Shown: one piece after another, positions 32,851-41,005 of the stretch
Layout of the letters: each line of letters opens with the position of its first letter
Numbering within the stretch: position 1 is the stretch's first letter
NCBI GenBank assembly: GCA_032139905.1
Contig: JAQJDB010000006.1
Span: 248,001-312,000, forward strand
Origin: Nitrospira sp. MA-1
GTDB lineage: Bacteria > Nitrospirota > Nitrospiria > Nitrospirales > UBA8639
Length of the DNA: 64,000 nucleotides
Reading direction: 5' to 3'
Program-made: the position numbers and the translations under genes
Notes under the pieces: model-generated
The model's database searches: none
Seen by the model: the letters and a program-made list of their open reading frames with translations, nothing else
Told to the model about the DNA's origin: nothing

Positions 32851-32941
32851 AATTTGCGGGCTTGTAATCCGACTGCCATGATTCTTGGTGTATTCATCGT
32901 GCTCCCATAAAACTGGATTTTTGATTGTGATTGACAAGGGC

Positions 32942-32967
32942 CGATCAACCCAATCATGGTTTGATCG
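32942..32967. repeat. Imperfect palindrome in the lptA-lptB spacer
   Basis: CGATCAA (32942-32948) and TTGATCG (32961-32967) are perfect 7-bp arms. CCA/TGG pairs inside and the loop is ATCA. A TTGACA hexamer lies just upstream at 32931, but no good -10 is visible at the right distance. It could be an RNA hairpin or a protein site in the otherwise unexplained 205-base gap between lptA and lptB. Confidence 0.4.
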
Positions 32968-33055
32968 TAGATTCTGTGACTTGAGTTTGAGGAATCTGCT
33001 CGGTTCAACGTTTTCTTGGAAATCGAGATCCGCATGATTGAATCAAGGAATGCAA

Positions 33056-33808
33056 ATGCTTGAAGCACGTGGGAAATCTCTTCATAGAATTTCTGCCAAG
33101 GATTTAAAGAAGAGCTATAAAGGTCGACAAGTCGTTAGGGGCGTCAGTTTGGAATTGTTGGGAGGAGAAGTTGTTGGGCTTCTCGGTCCTAATGGTGCTG
33201 GCAAGACGACGATTTTTGATATGGTTGTGGGGCTTTGTCAACCTGACCAAGGGAAAATATTTCTCAACAACGATGAGATTACTTTCCTGCCCATGTACAA
33301 GCGGGCAAGGCGGGGAATTGGATATTTGCCACAAGAAGCTTCAATTTTTCGAAGGCTTTCGGTTGAGGATAATGTATTGGCAGTCTTGGAAACATTGGAT
33401 CTCCCAGCGTCTGGCCGGAAAGCGAGATTAGATGAATTGTTAGAGGAGTTGGATCTGACTCGGCTTCGTAGACATGGCTCCTATACTCTCTCAGGTGGAG
33501 AGCGTCGACGTTTGGAAATTACGCGCGCATTAGCCACAAACCCAAAATTCTTACTCTTGGATGAGCCTTTTGCCGGAATTGATCCAATTGCGGTGGGGGA
33601 TATTCAAGATATATTAACCAGTTTAAAAAGAAAAAATATCGGCATCCTGATTACAGACCACAATGTCCAAGATACGCTTTCCATTACCGATCGAGCCTAT
33701 ATAATAAGCGAAGGAACGATTTTAGAAAGTGGTCCCCCTGATGTCATTGTGAATAGTCCAAAAGCCAGGGCTGTCTACCTGGGCGAACGCTTCAAAATGA
33801 TGCAATAA
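33056..33808 (+). CDS. lptB: LPS export ABC transporter ATPase LptB
   Basis: Cytoplasmic ATPase powering LPS extraction with LptF and LptG, which are not in this window. From ATG 33056, six bases after AAGGA, the protein has 250 residues. It shows Walker A GPNGAGKTT, the Q-loop YLPQEASIFRRLSVEDNVLA typical of LptB, signature LSGGERRRLEITRAL, Walker B FLLLDEPFAGIDP and the H-loop ITDHNV. An alternative ATG lies at 33050. rpoN follows 20 bases later, as in many proteobacteria. Confidence 0.93.
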   Translation: MLEARGKSLHRISAKDLKKSYKGRQVVRGVSLELLGGEVVGLLGPNGAGKTTIFDMVVGLCQPDQGKIFLNNDEITFLPMYKRARRGIGYLPQEASIFRRLSVEDNVLAVLETLDLPASGRKARLDELLEELDLTRLRRHGSYTLSGGERRRLEITRALATNPKFLLLDEPFAGIDPIAVGDIQDILTSLKRKNIGILITDHNVQDTLSITDRAYIISEGTILESGPPDVIVNSPKARAVYLGERFKMMQ

Positions 33809-33828
33809 AGAGGAAGTGGGTTTCTGCA

Positions 33829-35346
33829 ATGGATCTTCGGTTAGACCTTCGGTTATCTCAAAAGTTGGTGATGACTCCCCAACTGCAACAAGCAATTAAG
33901 TTGTTGCAACTCTCTCGTTTAGAACTTCAGCAAACGTTGGCTCAACACTTAGTAGAAAATCCCCTCTTAGAAGATTTGGCCCTGGAAGCCCAGGATGAAG
34001 AACCTTCAGTGGGGGAAGAGCCCGCAGGGGAGGTGAAAGGGCCTGACGCTGAAAGTGAGCCTTCAGGTGAGGTCGCGGAGGTTCAACCAACCATCAAAGA
34101 AGGCGAGCCGTTGTCCTCCGAGGAGTGGGACAATATTTTGGGGAACGATTGGAGGCCTGCTCAGCGGGATGAGGCCTACTCGGGGGATGAAGAATTTCCT
34201 TCATATGAACAAACTCTCACCAAACCGACCTCTCTTGAGGAGCACCTGGATTGGCAACTTCGTCTCTCATCTCTTGCAGGGGATGACCGAGATATTGGCA
34301 GAATGATCATAGGAAATTTGGATGAAGACGGGTATATGCGTGTCCCAATTCCCGAATTAGCTGAAGACGCCAAATGCTCTGTTGAACATGTTGAGGGAGT
34401 GCTCCGTCAGATTCAGCAGTTTGATCCTCCAGGTGTGGCGGCTCGGGATTTAGCAGAATGCTTATTGATCCAACTGGATCACCTACAACATGATGAGACT
34501 GAACTAACCTCTCATTTGCAAGCAGCGGTGCCCATGCATGTGGTGGCTGCTATCCTGAAAGATCATTTAGTCGATCTTCAGAAAAAACGGTATCAGTCTG
34601 TAGCCAAAACATTGAGCGTGACTCTGGATGAAGTCTATGAAGCTGTTCGGGTGATAGAGAGTCTGGAACCGAAGCCAGGTCGCCCCTATTTTTCGGATAG
34701 TAACTCAATTATTATTCCAGATGTCTACGTCGTGAAGTATGAAGGGGAGTGGGTCGTGCTGTTAAATGATGATGGCCTCCCTCGATTGAGAATCAGTCCG
34801 TATTATCGGCGACTCCTTTCCCACTCCGGCGAAGATGCTGGGAATACGAAAAACTATCTTGAAGAAAAATTGAAGGGCGCACAATGGATTATTCGGAGTA
34901 TTGATCAGAGGAACAAAACGATTGTGAAAGTCGTCAAAAGCCTGGTGAAGTTTCAAGAAGCTTTTTTGGAAAAGGGGATTCAGTATCTTCGGCCATTAGT
35001 CTTGAAGCAGGTGGCCGAAGATGTGGGTATGCATGAGTCAACAATTAGCCGGGTGACGACCAATAAGTATTTGCATTGCCCCCAGGGAATTCTTGAACTG
35101 AAATTCTTTTTTAATGCAGGGATTCAGCGGGCTGACAACCGTGGAGAGGATATGTCCTCTGTGACTGTTCGTGAGATGATTCGGGAGATGGTGGCACAAG
35201 AAGATGCAGCCAATCCGTTGAAAGATCAGGAGATCGTCTCCAGGCTCCGTCATAAAAATATTTTGATTGCCCGTCGAACTGTAGCGAAATATCGGGCTGA
35301 ATTACATATTTCTTCTGCTAGCCAACGAAAAAGAATTCCCACATAA
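33829..35346 (+). CDS. rpoN: RNA polymerase sigma-54 factor
   Basis: Alternative sigma factor for -24/-12 promoters that needs AAA+ activators. The 505 residues begin with the Gln/Leu-rich activator-interacting region I (LRLSQKLVMTPQLQQAIKLLQLSRLELQQ). An acidic region II spans about 45-115. The core-binding region follows, then the HTH, and the RpoN box IARRTVAKYR lies near the C-terminus. It is downstream of lptB and upstream of rapZ; the hpf and ptsN genes often found here are absent. Confidence 0.96.
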   Translation: MDLRLDLRLSQKLVMTPQLQQAIKLLQLSRLELQQTLAQHLVENPLLEDLALEAQDEEPSVGEEPAGEVKGPDAESEPSGEVAEVQPTIKEGEPLSSEEWDNILGNDWRPAQRDEAYSGDEEFPSYEQTLTKPTSLEEHLDWQLRLSSLAGDDRDIGRMIIGNLDEDGYMRVPIPELAEDAKCSVEHVEGVLRQIQQFDPPGVAARDLAECLLIQLDHLQHDETELTSHLQAAVPMHVVAAILKDHLVDLQKKRYQSVAKTLSVTLDEVYEAVRVIESLEPKPGRPYFSDSNSIIIPDVYVVKYEGEWVVLLNDDGLPRLRISPYYRRLLSHSGEDAGNTKNYLEEKLKGAQWIIRSIDQRNKTIVKVVKSLVKFQEAFLEKGIQYLRPLVLKQVAEDVGMHESTISRVTTNKYLHCPQGILELKFFFNAGIQRADNRGEDMSSVTVREMIREMVAQEDAANPLKDQEIVSRLRHKNILIARRTVAKYRAELHISSASQRKRIPT

Positions 35347-35478
35347 TTCTTAACAGCGGACTTCAGGCCCCAGACACAATAGTGAGTGTTGCAGAAAGCT
35401 GATCTCATTGAGTCTCAGGTTTCCGTTAGTCTGGTTGAAATGAGCCGGTCCATGCACGATGATTGTGGAAGCGAAACG

Positions 35479-36396
35479 ATGCCGAGTGAGTCACCTCAAG
35501 CTTCTCTGAAAAACGATCCGTTGCCACTTCAACTGATGATGGTGACGGGGACGTCGGGATCTGGCAAAACCCAAGCCTTGAAGTGCTTAGAGGATTTGGG
35601 CTTTTTCTGTGTGGATAATCTTCCACCGGCCTTATTTCAAAAATTCACTGAATTGTGTATTCAACCTGACAAAGATGTGAGGAAGGTTGCCCTGGGGATT
35701 GATATTCGTGAACGGGCTTTTTTTGAGGATCTATTGAGCAATCTCGAAGCTTTACAAAGTGATGGCTGTCACGTTGAGTTGCTTTTTTTAGAGGCACATG
35801 ATGATATTTTAGTCAGGCGTTTTTCTGAATCTCGGCGTCCGCATCCATTACTCCCCCATCGACCGATTATTGAGGGCATTCAACTAGAGCGTGAACGCTT
35901 ACAAAGTCTTCGGGCTAGAGCCCATCGCGTGCTGGATACGTCGGAGTTTTCCGTTCACGATCTCAAAGCCTGGATCATTAAACATTATCGAGAGAGGGGT
36001 GAAGGGCAAGTCCTGAAACTTAGTCTCATGAGTTTTGGCTATAAATTCGGAGTGCCCTTCGATGTGGATATGGTGTTTGATGTCCGTTTTCTTCGCAATC
36101 CTCATTTCGTGCCTGACCTTCAGCCTTTAACAGGGGAGCATGGCGATATTCAACGTTTTGTCCTAGACACGAGGGAGGCGAAAGTCTTTCTTGACCATTT
36201 AAAAGAATTGTTTGCTTTTTTGTTGCCAATGTTCGAAAGGGAACAACGAAGTTATGTTACCGTTGCTTTCGGGTGTACGGGTGGGAGACATCGATCGGTG
36301 GCGATGGTCCTGCGTATGAAAGAGATTTTGAATATTTTGGGCTATGACGTCACGATTCACCATCGAGAAATATCAAAAGAGGCGAATCCAGGCTAA
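35479..36396 (+). CDS. rapZ: RNase adapter / nucleotide-binding protein RapZ (YvcJ family)
   Basis: P-loop protein; in E. coli RapZ delivers the GlmZ small RNA to RNase E. Walker A is GTSGSGKT, and family blocks are CLEDLGFFCVDNLPPALF, FDVRFLRNPHF, and VAFGCTGGRHRSV near the C-terminus. The family core corresponds to a start near 35536 (286 residues). The ATG at 35479, preceded by GGAAG, gives 305. The frame stays open back to a GTG at 35386, so the exact start is uncertain. Confidence 0.88.
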   Translation: MPSESPQASLKNDPLPLQLMMVTGTSGSGKTQALKCLEDLGFFCVDNLPPALFQKFTELCIQPDKDVRKVALGIDIRERAFFEDLLSNLEALQSDGCHVELLFLEAHDDILVRRFSESRRPHPLLPHRPIIEGIQLERERLQSLRARAHRVLDTSEFSVHDLKAWIIKHYRERGEGQVLKLSLMSFGYKFGVPFDVDMVFDVRFLRNPHFVPDLQPLTGEHGDIQRFVLDTREAKVFLDHLKELFAFLLPMFEREQRSYVTVAFGCTGGRHRSVAMVLRMKEILNILGYDVTIHHREISKEANPG

Positions 36397-36739
36397 TTTC
36401 CCTTCGCCCTTGAGTAGCCTTTTCCTCAGAATTAGTTCCCACATTCCAGAAATTTCTGCTTTTAAAGCCCATTCTTTTTGTCATTGTCGCCGTCCTTTCT
36501 TTAAGCGACGGTTTTTGACCTCTCATTCAGCAAGCCTGGCATAATAGAGCCATTCCGAAGGGAAGGGGAAGGCGATTGGTAAACCAGGCAAACGAGGAGG
36601 TTGTCTCCAAGTGTTGGGACCAACCGAATCTAGGTAAAAACACGACATCATATTTGGGAATGGCAATTACAGAGATAATCCAGATACAACCTCAATTGAG
36701 GTAAAGGGACATTTGGCCATTATTGTTGGACTAAATAAG
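36397..36739 (+). other. 343-base spacer rapZ-pilM
   Basis: No gene is seen. It holds the weak terminator at 36490-36516 and a purine-rich stretch (36557-36572). Small self-complementary elements follow, GGAG/CTCC around 36597-36609 and GTTGG-GA-CCAAC around 36614-36625, which could be the leader of the pil transcript. No riboswitch consensus was recognised. Confidence 0.4.
36490..36516 (+). terminator. Weak intrinsic terminator after rapZ
   Basis: CCGTC (36490-36494) and GACGG (36507-36511) form a short stem with a 12-base loop, followed by TTTTT (36512-36516). The stem is short, so confidence is modest. Its position between rapZ and the pil genes is sensible. Confidence 0.4.
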
Positions 36740-37810
36740 ATGAATGCAATTTGGAAAGGCATAGCAGAAAGGGTCAGTGGATATTCGTGGAAAAGCCAGA
36801 ATGTTACAGGCGTGGATGTGGGGTCTCGATTGTTGAAGGCAGTGACCCTAAAACCGAGATATGGCAGTCCTTTCTTACAGGGTGTTGTGATTGAAGCCCT
36901 TACCTCTAGATCTACTCTCGATCCCCAATCGGATTTTGAGCAGGACCGACATCTCGTCCAAATTCTCCGAAAACAGTTATCCCCTTCTCCTCGTACTGTG
37001 GGCCTTACGGTTTCGAGTTCTCACGTGTTGTTGAAAAGACTGACGTTTCCCAATATGTCGGAAAATGATCTTCGAGAACACCTGGCTTTGGAGCTTGACC
37101 GGTATATTCCTCTTGATGTTCAAGGTGCCGTGTGGGACGTGTATCGGCACAACGTCACAGGACCCTTGGACAATGGAAAGGATCAAGCTCTTCTGGTTGT
37201 GGCAAAAAAAGAATTTATTGAGGAACGAATGCGACAATTTCAACAGCAAGGGATGAGTGTCGGTTTTGTCGATGTGGATGCTTTCTCACTCGTGAATATG
37301 GTTGTCTATAACTATGGCCAAGAAGGAACGTGGCTGATTGTTCATCTTGGACCAACCGGCATTCTTTCGGTGGTCATGGAAGAAGGTCATCCTATACATA
37401 TTCACCAAGTATCCTACGAGGCCGATTGGTATGGAGACCTGCTTGACGGGATGCAATCGGCTTCTGAAAGTTCTGGTAATGGCTATAAGATAGGAGCCTC
37501 GGAATCTTTACTTCTTGAGCAATTTTTTAAGGAGACCATCGAGCAGGTTATTCAAACTGCCAAGGATGTTTCGGAAATAACTGACGGGGGAGTCGTGAGG
37601 GGCGTATTCCTGTCAGGGGGGTATTCGGTCCTGGAAGGACTCCAATCAAGACTCGCTGATTCATTGGCTGTGTCCGTAATTCTGGTCAATCCCTTCAAAA
37701 AGATCGTGGTCCCTCAGGACATTCAACAGGATTGTCGATTTCAGAAAGCCTTGCCTTTATTTGGTGTTGCCGTTGGAGCGGCATTGCGTTGGCTCGACCC
37801 TCATGATTGA
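36740..37810 (+). CDS. pilM: Type IV pilus assembly protein PilM
   Basis: Cytoplasmic actin-like ATPase that binds the N-terminus of PilN and sets up the pilus alignment complex. From the ATG at 36740 the protein has 356 residues. It has the nucleotide-binding phosphate-1 loop VTGVDVGSRLLKAV near the N-terminus, the block LTFPNMSENDLREHLALELDRYIPLD typical of PilM, and the phosphate-2-like GVFLSGGYSVLEGL. A TTG at 36713 nearer an AAGGGA site could add nine residues. It overlaps pilN by eight bases. Confidence 0.85.
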   Translation: MNAIWKGIAERVSGYSWKSQNVTGVDVGSRLLKAVTLKPRYGSPFLQGVVIEALTSRSTLDPQSDFEQDRHLVQILRKQLSPSPRTVGLTVSSSHVLLKRLTFPNMSENDLREHLALELDRYIPLDVQGAVWDVYRHNVTGPLDNGKDQALLVVAKKEFIEERMRQFQQQGMSVGFVDVDAFSLVNMVVYNYGQEGTWLIVHLGPTGILSVVMEEGHPIHIHQVSYEADWYGDLLDGMQSASESSGNGYKIGASESLLLEQFFKETIEQVIQTAKDVSEITDGGVVRGVFLSGGYSVLEGLQSRLADSLAVSVILVNPFKKIVVPQDIQQDCRFQKALPLFGVAVGAALRWLDPHD

Positions 37811-38366
37811 AATTAATTTAGCACGCCAAATTCAGCGTCAAGTGAGTCCTCATAAGTCTTCCTGGCTGATTTGTATGTTGTTAGGTCTGGTGGTTTTCAT
37901 GGGTTTTGGGGGGGCGAGTTGGTGGTGGACGAAATCTTTGCAAGAACAGGTTGATGCCTTGCTTCAAGAAAAATCAGTCAAAATGCAGGCTTTAGTTCGG
38001 ATAAAGGAAAGACTTCAAAATGTGGAAAGTCGTAAGGAGCAAAAAGCGCTTCTTATGACTTCCGTTGGGCGGCTCAGTGACCAGGAGAAAGAAAAGGCTT
38101 GGCCGGTAGCTTTGCTGGATGGGGTTAGTCGAAATGTCGGAGATCTTGATATCTGGTTGGAGCGGGTACAACTGGAATCACGGATGGTGGAATTACACGG
38201 ACAATCGTTAGCACTGGAGGATATTGTGGAATTTATGGAGGCGTTAGAGAATGATCGGATCATCATGAGTTTGCCTGTAGTGGAAATTTTTGAGCGCCCA
38301 GAAGGAGAATCAGTGGCCTTTTCCTTTCTGATTCGTTTTGTATGGGATCATCAGGTAACCACATGA
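37803..38366 (+). CDS. pilN: Type IV pilus assembly protein PilN
   Basis: Bitopic inner-membrane protein linking PilM to PilO. The ATG at 37803 gives MIEINLARQIQRQ, matching the PilN N-terminal motif that docks into PilM. One transmembrane helix follows (about residues 22-42). A coiled coil (about 43-85) and a ferredoxin-like periplasmic domain make up the rest of the 187 residues. It overlaps both pilM and pilO by a few bases, so the genes are translationally coupled. Confidence 0.82.
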   Translation: MIEINLARQIQRQVSPHKSSWLICMLLGLVVFMGFGGASWWWTKSLQEQVDALLQEKSVKMQALVRIKERLQNVESRKEQKALLMTSVGRLSDQEKEKAWPVALLDGVSRNVGDLDIWLERVQLESRMVELHGQSLALEDIVEFMEALENDRIIMSLPVVEIFERPEGESVAFSFLIRFVWDHQVTT

Positions 38367-38956
38367 TGGCGCAGTGGAAGGCACTATCGATCTGGCATCG
38401 ATTCGGTTTTCTGGTGGGGGTGATGCTTGTCTGTCTGTTGGGTAACCACCTCTTTGTGTGGCAGCAAATGAGTCACTCGCTTGAGGAATTACAACAAGAA
38501 GTCGCTCACCTAGATCAGGAACGCCACGGGCTCCTCCAGAAAACAGACTCCTTGAAAGCCATCGAAAGAGAAATCAACGTCTTACGTGAAATTTTGTCCG
38601 CTCGAATTCAACAACTTCCTGAACATATTGAATCAAAAGTTTTTCGAAGGGATATCATGGAAATTGCGAAGCGAAAGGGTGTGACGGTTCGGGGGTGGAA
38701 GCCCGAAGGTCTTTGGACGGAACTTCAGGGTGCTGAAGCTTCGATTCGGATTGCCGTGAAAGTGGAAGGGGAATTCGAGGGAACAGTTCAATTTTTGGAT
38801 GACTTGCGTCAGCTTGCATGGGTCGAAAGTATTTCTTCCATTGTCATGGCCGGAAGGTCAGAAAACGAAAATTCATCTACCCTTATCACGAATCTGGTGA
38901 TGCACGGGTTAACCCCCTTAGGTATTGAACATGTTCAGCAACTGCTTAAAACATGA
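38363..38956 (+). CDS. pilO: Type IV pilus assembly protein PilO
   Basis: Inner-membrane partner of PilN, 197 residues from ATG at 38363, overlapping the pilN stop (ATGATG). One transmembrane helix lies at about residues 12-32. A coiled coil (SLEELQQEVAHLDQERHGLLQKTDSLKAI) follows, then a ferredoxin-like domain with the PilO pattern VKVEGEFEGTVQFLDDLRQLAWV. Identification rests on this architecture and on gene order. Confidence 0.8.
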   Translation: MMAQWKALSIWHRFGFLVGVMLVCLLGNHLFVWQQMSHSLEELQQEVAHLDQERHGLLQKTDSLKAIEREINVLREILSARIQQLPEHIESKVFRRDIMEIAKRKGVTVRGWKPEGLWTELQGAEASIRIAVKVEGEFEGTVQFLDDLRQLAWVESISSIVMAGRSENENSSTLITNLVMHGLTPLGIEHVQQLLKT

Positions 38957-38999
38957 TCGAGCCAATCAACTCCTGGCGGGAATGCGAGGGCACGGTGTC

Positions 39000-39548
39000 A
39001 TGTTCATGTGGGGTACGGTCTCAAGGATGGCGGTATACTGGAGATGGTGCGCGAGCTACTCTGTCTGTGTTTGGGGTGTGTTGATTTTTGTTGGGTTAAT
39101 GGGAGAGGCTGCCGGGAAAGGAGCCTCCCCATTGCCTTCTCATCCAAGCAGGTTAGCAAAAATGAGTGTAGATCAGGATAATGCCAGACACGCTGTCGTG
39201 AATCGTCGAGACCCTTTCAAACGCATATCGAAGCCCCTGCCAACGCCCAAGGTTTCGACCCAATCAGATACAGAACCGAAAGATGCTCCCCTCGCAGATA
39301 ATCCAGTCTGGAGACTTCTTGGTGTGATGCATGGCCAGGATGGCCACCAGGCGGTCATTCAGATATCTCCAACTGAGCGAGTTTTGGTACAACCGGGGGT
39401 TGAACTTGCTCGATCAGGATGGACGATTAAGACCATCAGTGAGAAGGAGGTGCTACTGGAGTACGTCTCTTCAGCCTCCTCGGTGAGGGGGGCTTCCCCG
39501 ACAAGAACCTTCATTCTTTCCTTCCCCACCATTCAAAAATCACCATGA
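39000..39548 (+). CDS. pilP: Type IV pilus assembly protein PilP-like
   Basis: Periplasmic protein that connects PilN/PilO to the outer-membrane secretin. From ATG 39000, nine bases after GAGGG, it has 182 residues. There is an N-terminal hydrophobic signal or anchor, a flexible Pro/Ser linker with the family motif RRDPF, then a small beta domain (WRLLGVMHGQDGHQAVIQ to GWTIKTISEKEVLLEY) resembling PilP/GspC. Upstream in-frame starts at 38925 and 38982 are possible. No pilQ secretin follows; aroC comes next. Confidence 0.7.
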   Translation: MFMWGTVSRMAVYWRWCASYSVCVWGVLIFVGLMGEAAGKGASPLPSHPSRLAKMSVDQDNARHAVVNRRDPFKRISKPLPTPKVSTQSDTEPKDAPLADNPVWRLLGVMHGQDGHQAVIQISPTERVLVQPGVELARSGWTIKTISEKEVLLEYVSSASSVRGASPTRTFILSFPTIQKSP

Positions 39549-39765
39549 ATATTTTTGTTGAGAAAGCCTGAAAAAACCTTCATAATCCATACTCTTGAAG
39601 TCTAGGGGATGATTCGTCAACCCATTTGCGCGCATCGAAAGGGGTTATTAGGCGTTCAACAATACCCGTCGCCTAAGTTCGCAGCTCCATACTTGATACG
39701 TTTGGGAATGGATAAGAGGAGACATGCCACCGGCATGAGTGTGTAATCCTGAAAAAAGGAATGAA

Positions 39766-40926
39766 ATGTTGAGATATTTAAATGCGGGGGAATCCCATGG
39801 GAGAGGTCTCATGGCGGTGGTGGAGGGAGTTCCGTCCGGTTTGCCGGTCGTGGCCGATGAAATTAATGCAGATTTGATCCGTCGGCAAGGCGGATATGGT
39901 CGTGGTGGCCGGATGCGCATTGAAAAAGACCGGATTGAATTTATTTGTGGGGTTCGAAAAGGGAAAACTTTGGGAAATCCCTTAGGTCTGTTGATCTGGA
40001 ATAAAGACTGGGAAAACTGGAAAGACATCATGGCGTCAGAACCTGGTCCACCCTCTACCGAACGCGTGGTGACTCGTCCACGACCGGGCCACGCAGATTT
40101 GGTTGGAGCCATCAAATATGGGCATCGGGATATCCGCAATGTGCTGGAAAAAGCCAGTGCCAGAGAAACAGCCATCAGAGTGGCTATTGGTGGAGTGGCG
40201 AAGGCGGTGCTCGCCCAGTTTGATATGCGGGTGGTCAGTTATACTATGGATATTGGAGGCATTGCGGCCCCCAGCCCGAATGACCCGTTGATGGCATATG
40301 AACATGCAGAACAATCTGATGTACGATGCCATGATCCGGAGACGGCAAAAAAAATGATTGAACAGATTCGGGCAGCCAAACATAAAGGGGACTCCTTGGG
40401 TGGAATTTTTGAAGTCGTAGTGACGAACGTTCCGATTGGGCTAGGGACTTATGCTCAATGGGATCGGCGACTGAGTGCTCGCTTGGCATTTGCTGCGATG
40501 AGTATTCAAGCTATGAAGGGGGTCGAAATTGGAATGGGTTTTGAGTCGGCCCGCCGTTTTGGCTCTGAAGTGCACGACGATATCTACTTTGATAAAGCCA
40601 CAGGACAATTTATCAGAAAGTCGAACAATGCTGGTGGGTTGGAAGGCGGTATTACTAATGGGCAACCGATTGTCCTGCGAGTGGCCATGAAACCCATTGC
40701 GACCCTTTACACTCCCAAAGACAGTGTGGATATTGAAACTAAAGAATCGTTTGAGGCCACCGTGGAGCGTTCGGATATTTGTACTGTACCGGCTGCCGGT
40801 GTTGTCGGAGAAGCGGTGATTGCATATGAAATGGCCAATGCCTTAATTGAAAAATTTGGTGGAGATACGTTGGATGAAATGAAAAAAAATTTTGAGGCTT
40901 ATCAAGAGTATGTCCGCACGTTTTAA
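39766..40926 (+). CDS. aroC: Chorismate synthase
   Basis: Last step of the shikimate pathway, EPSP to chorismate, needing reduced FMN. From ATG 39766, with AAAAAGGA five bases upstream, it has 386 residues. It begins LRYLNAGESHGRGLMAVVEGVPSG and contains RPRPGHADLVGAIKYGHRDIRNVLEKASARETA, the FMN and substrate blocks. The 217-base leader has two hairpins: TTAGGCG/CGCCTAA (39648-39676) and CATGCC-ACC-GGCATG (39723-39737). aroB follows after 79 bases. Confidence 0.96.
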   Translation: MLRYLNAGESHGRGLMAVVEGVPSGLPVVADEINADLIRRQGGYGRGGRMRIEKDRIEFICGVRKGKTLGNPLGLLIWNKDWENWKDIMASEPGPPSTERVVTRPRPGHADLVGAIKYGHRDIRNVLEKASARETAIRVAIGGVAKAVLAQFDMRVVSYTMDIGGIAAPSPNDPLMAYEHAEQSDVRCHDPETAKKMIEQIRAAKHKGDSLGGIFEVVVTNVPIGLGTYAQWDRRLSARLAFAAMSIQAMKGVEIGMGFESARRFGSEVHDDIYFDKATGQFIRKSNNAGGLEGGITNGQPIVLRVAMKPIATLYTPKDSVDIETKESFEATVERSDICTVPAAGVVGEAVIAYEMANALIEKFGGDTLDEMKKNFEAYQEYVRTF

Positions 40927-41005
40927 GTGCTTTGGCCTGAGCTCCTATCGTGGCAGATTTTTTTCGTTGCTTGTAATGAGACCGTTTTCTGGTGATTTCC
41001 GCTAG

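Noticed and set aside
32931-32960. Sigma70 promoter from TTGACA in the lptA-lptB gap
   Set aside because: No acceptable -10 hexamer is found 16 to 18 bases downstream, so only the palindrome is listed.
36557-36640. Possible c-di-GMP or cobalamin riboswitch before pilM
   Set aside because: GGTAAACC and GGCAAAC look suggestive, but the rest of the consensus and the pairing scheme are missing.
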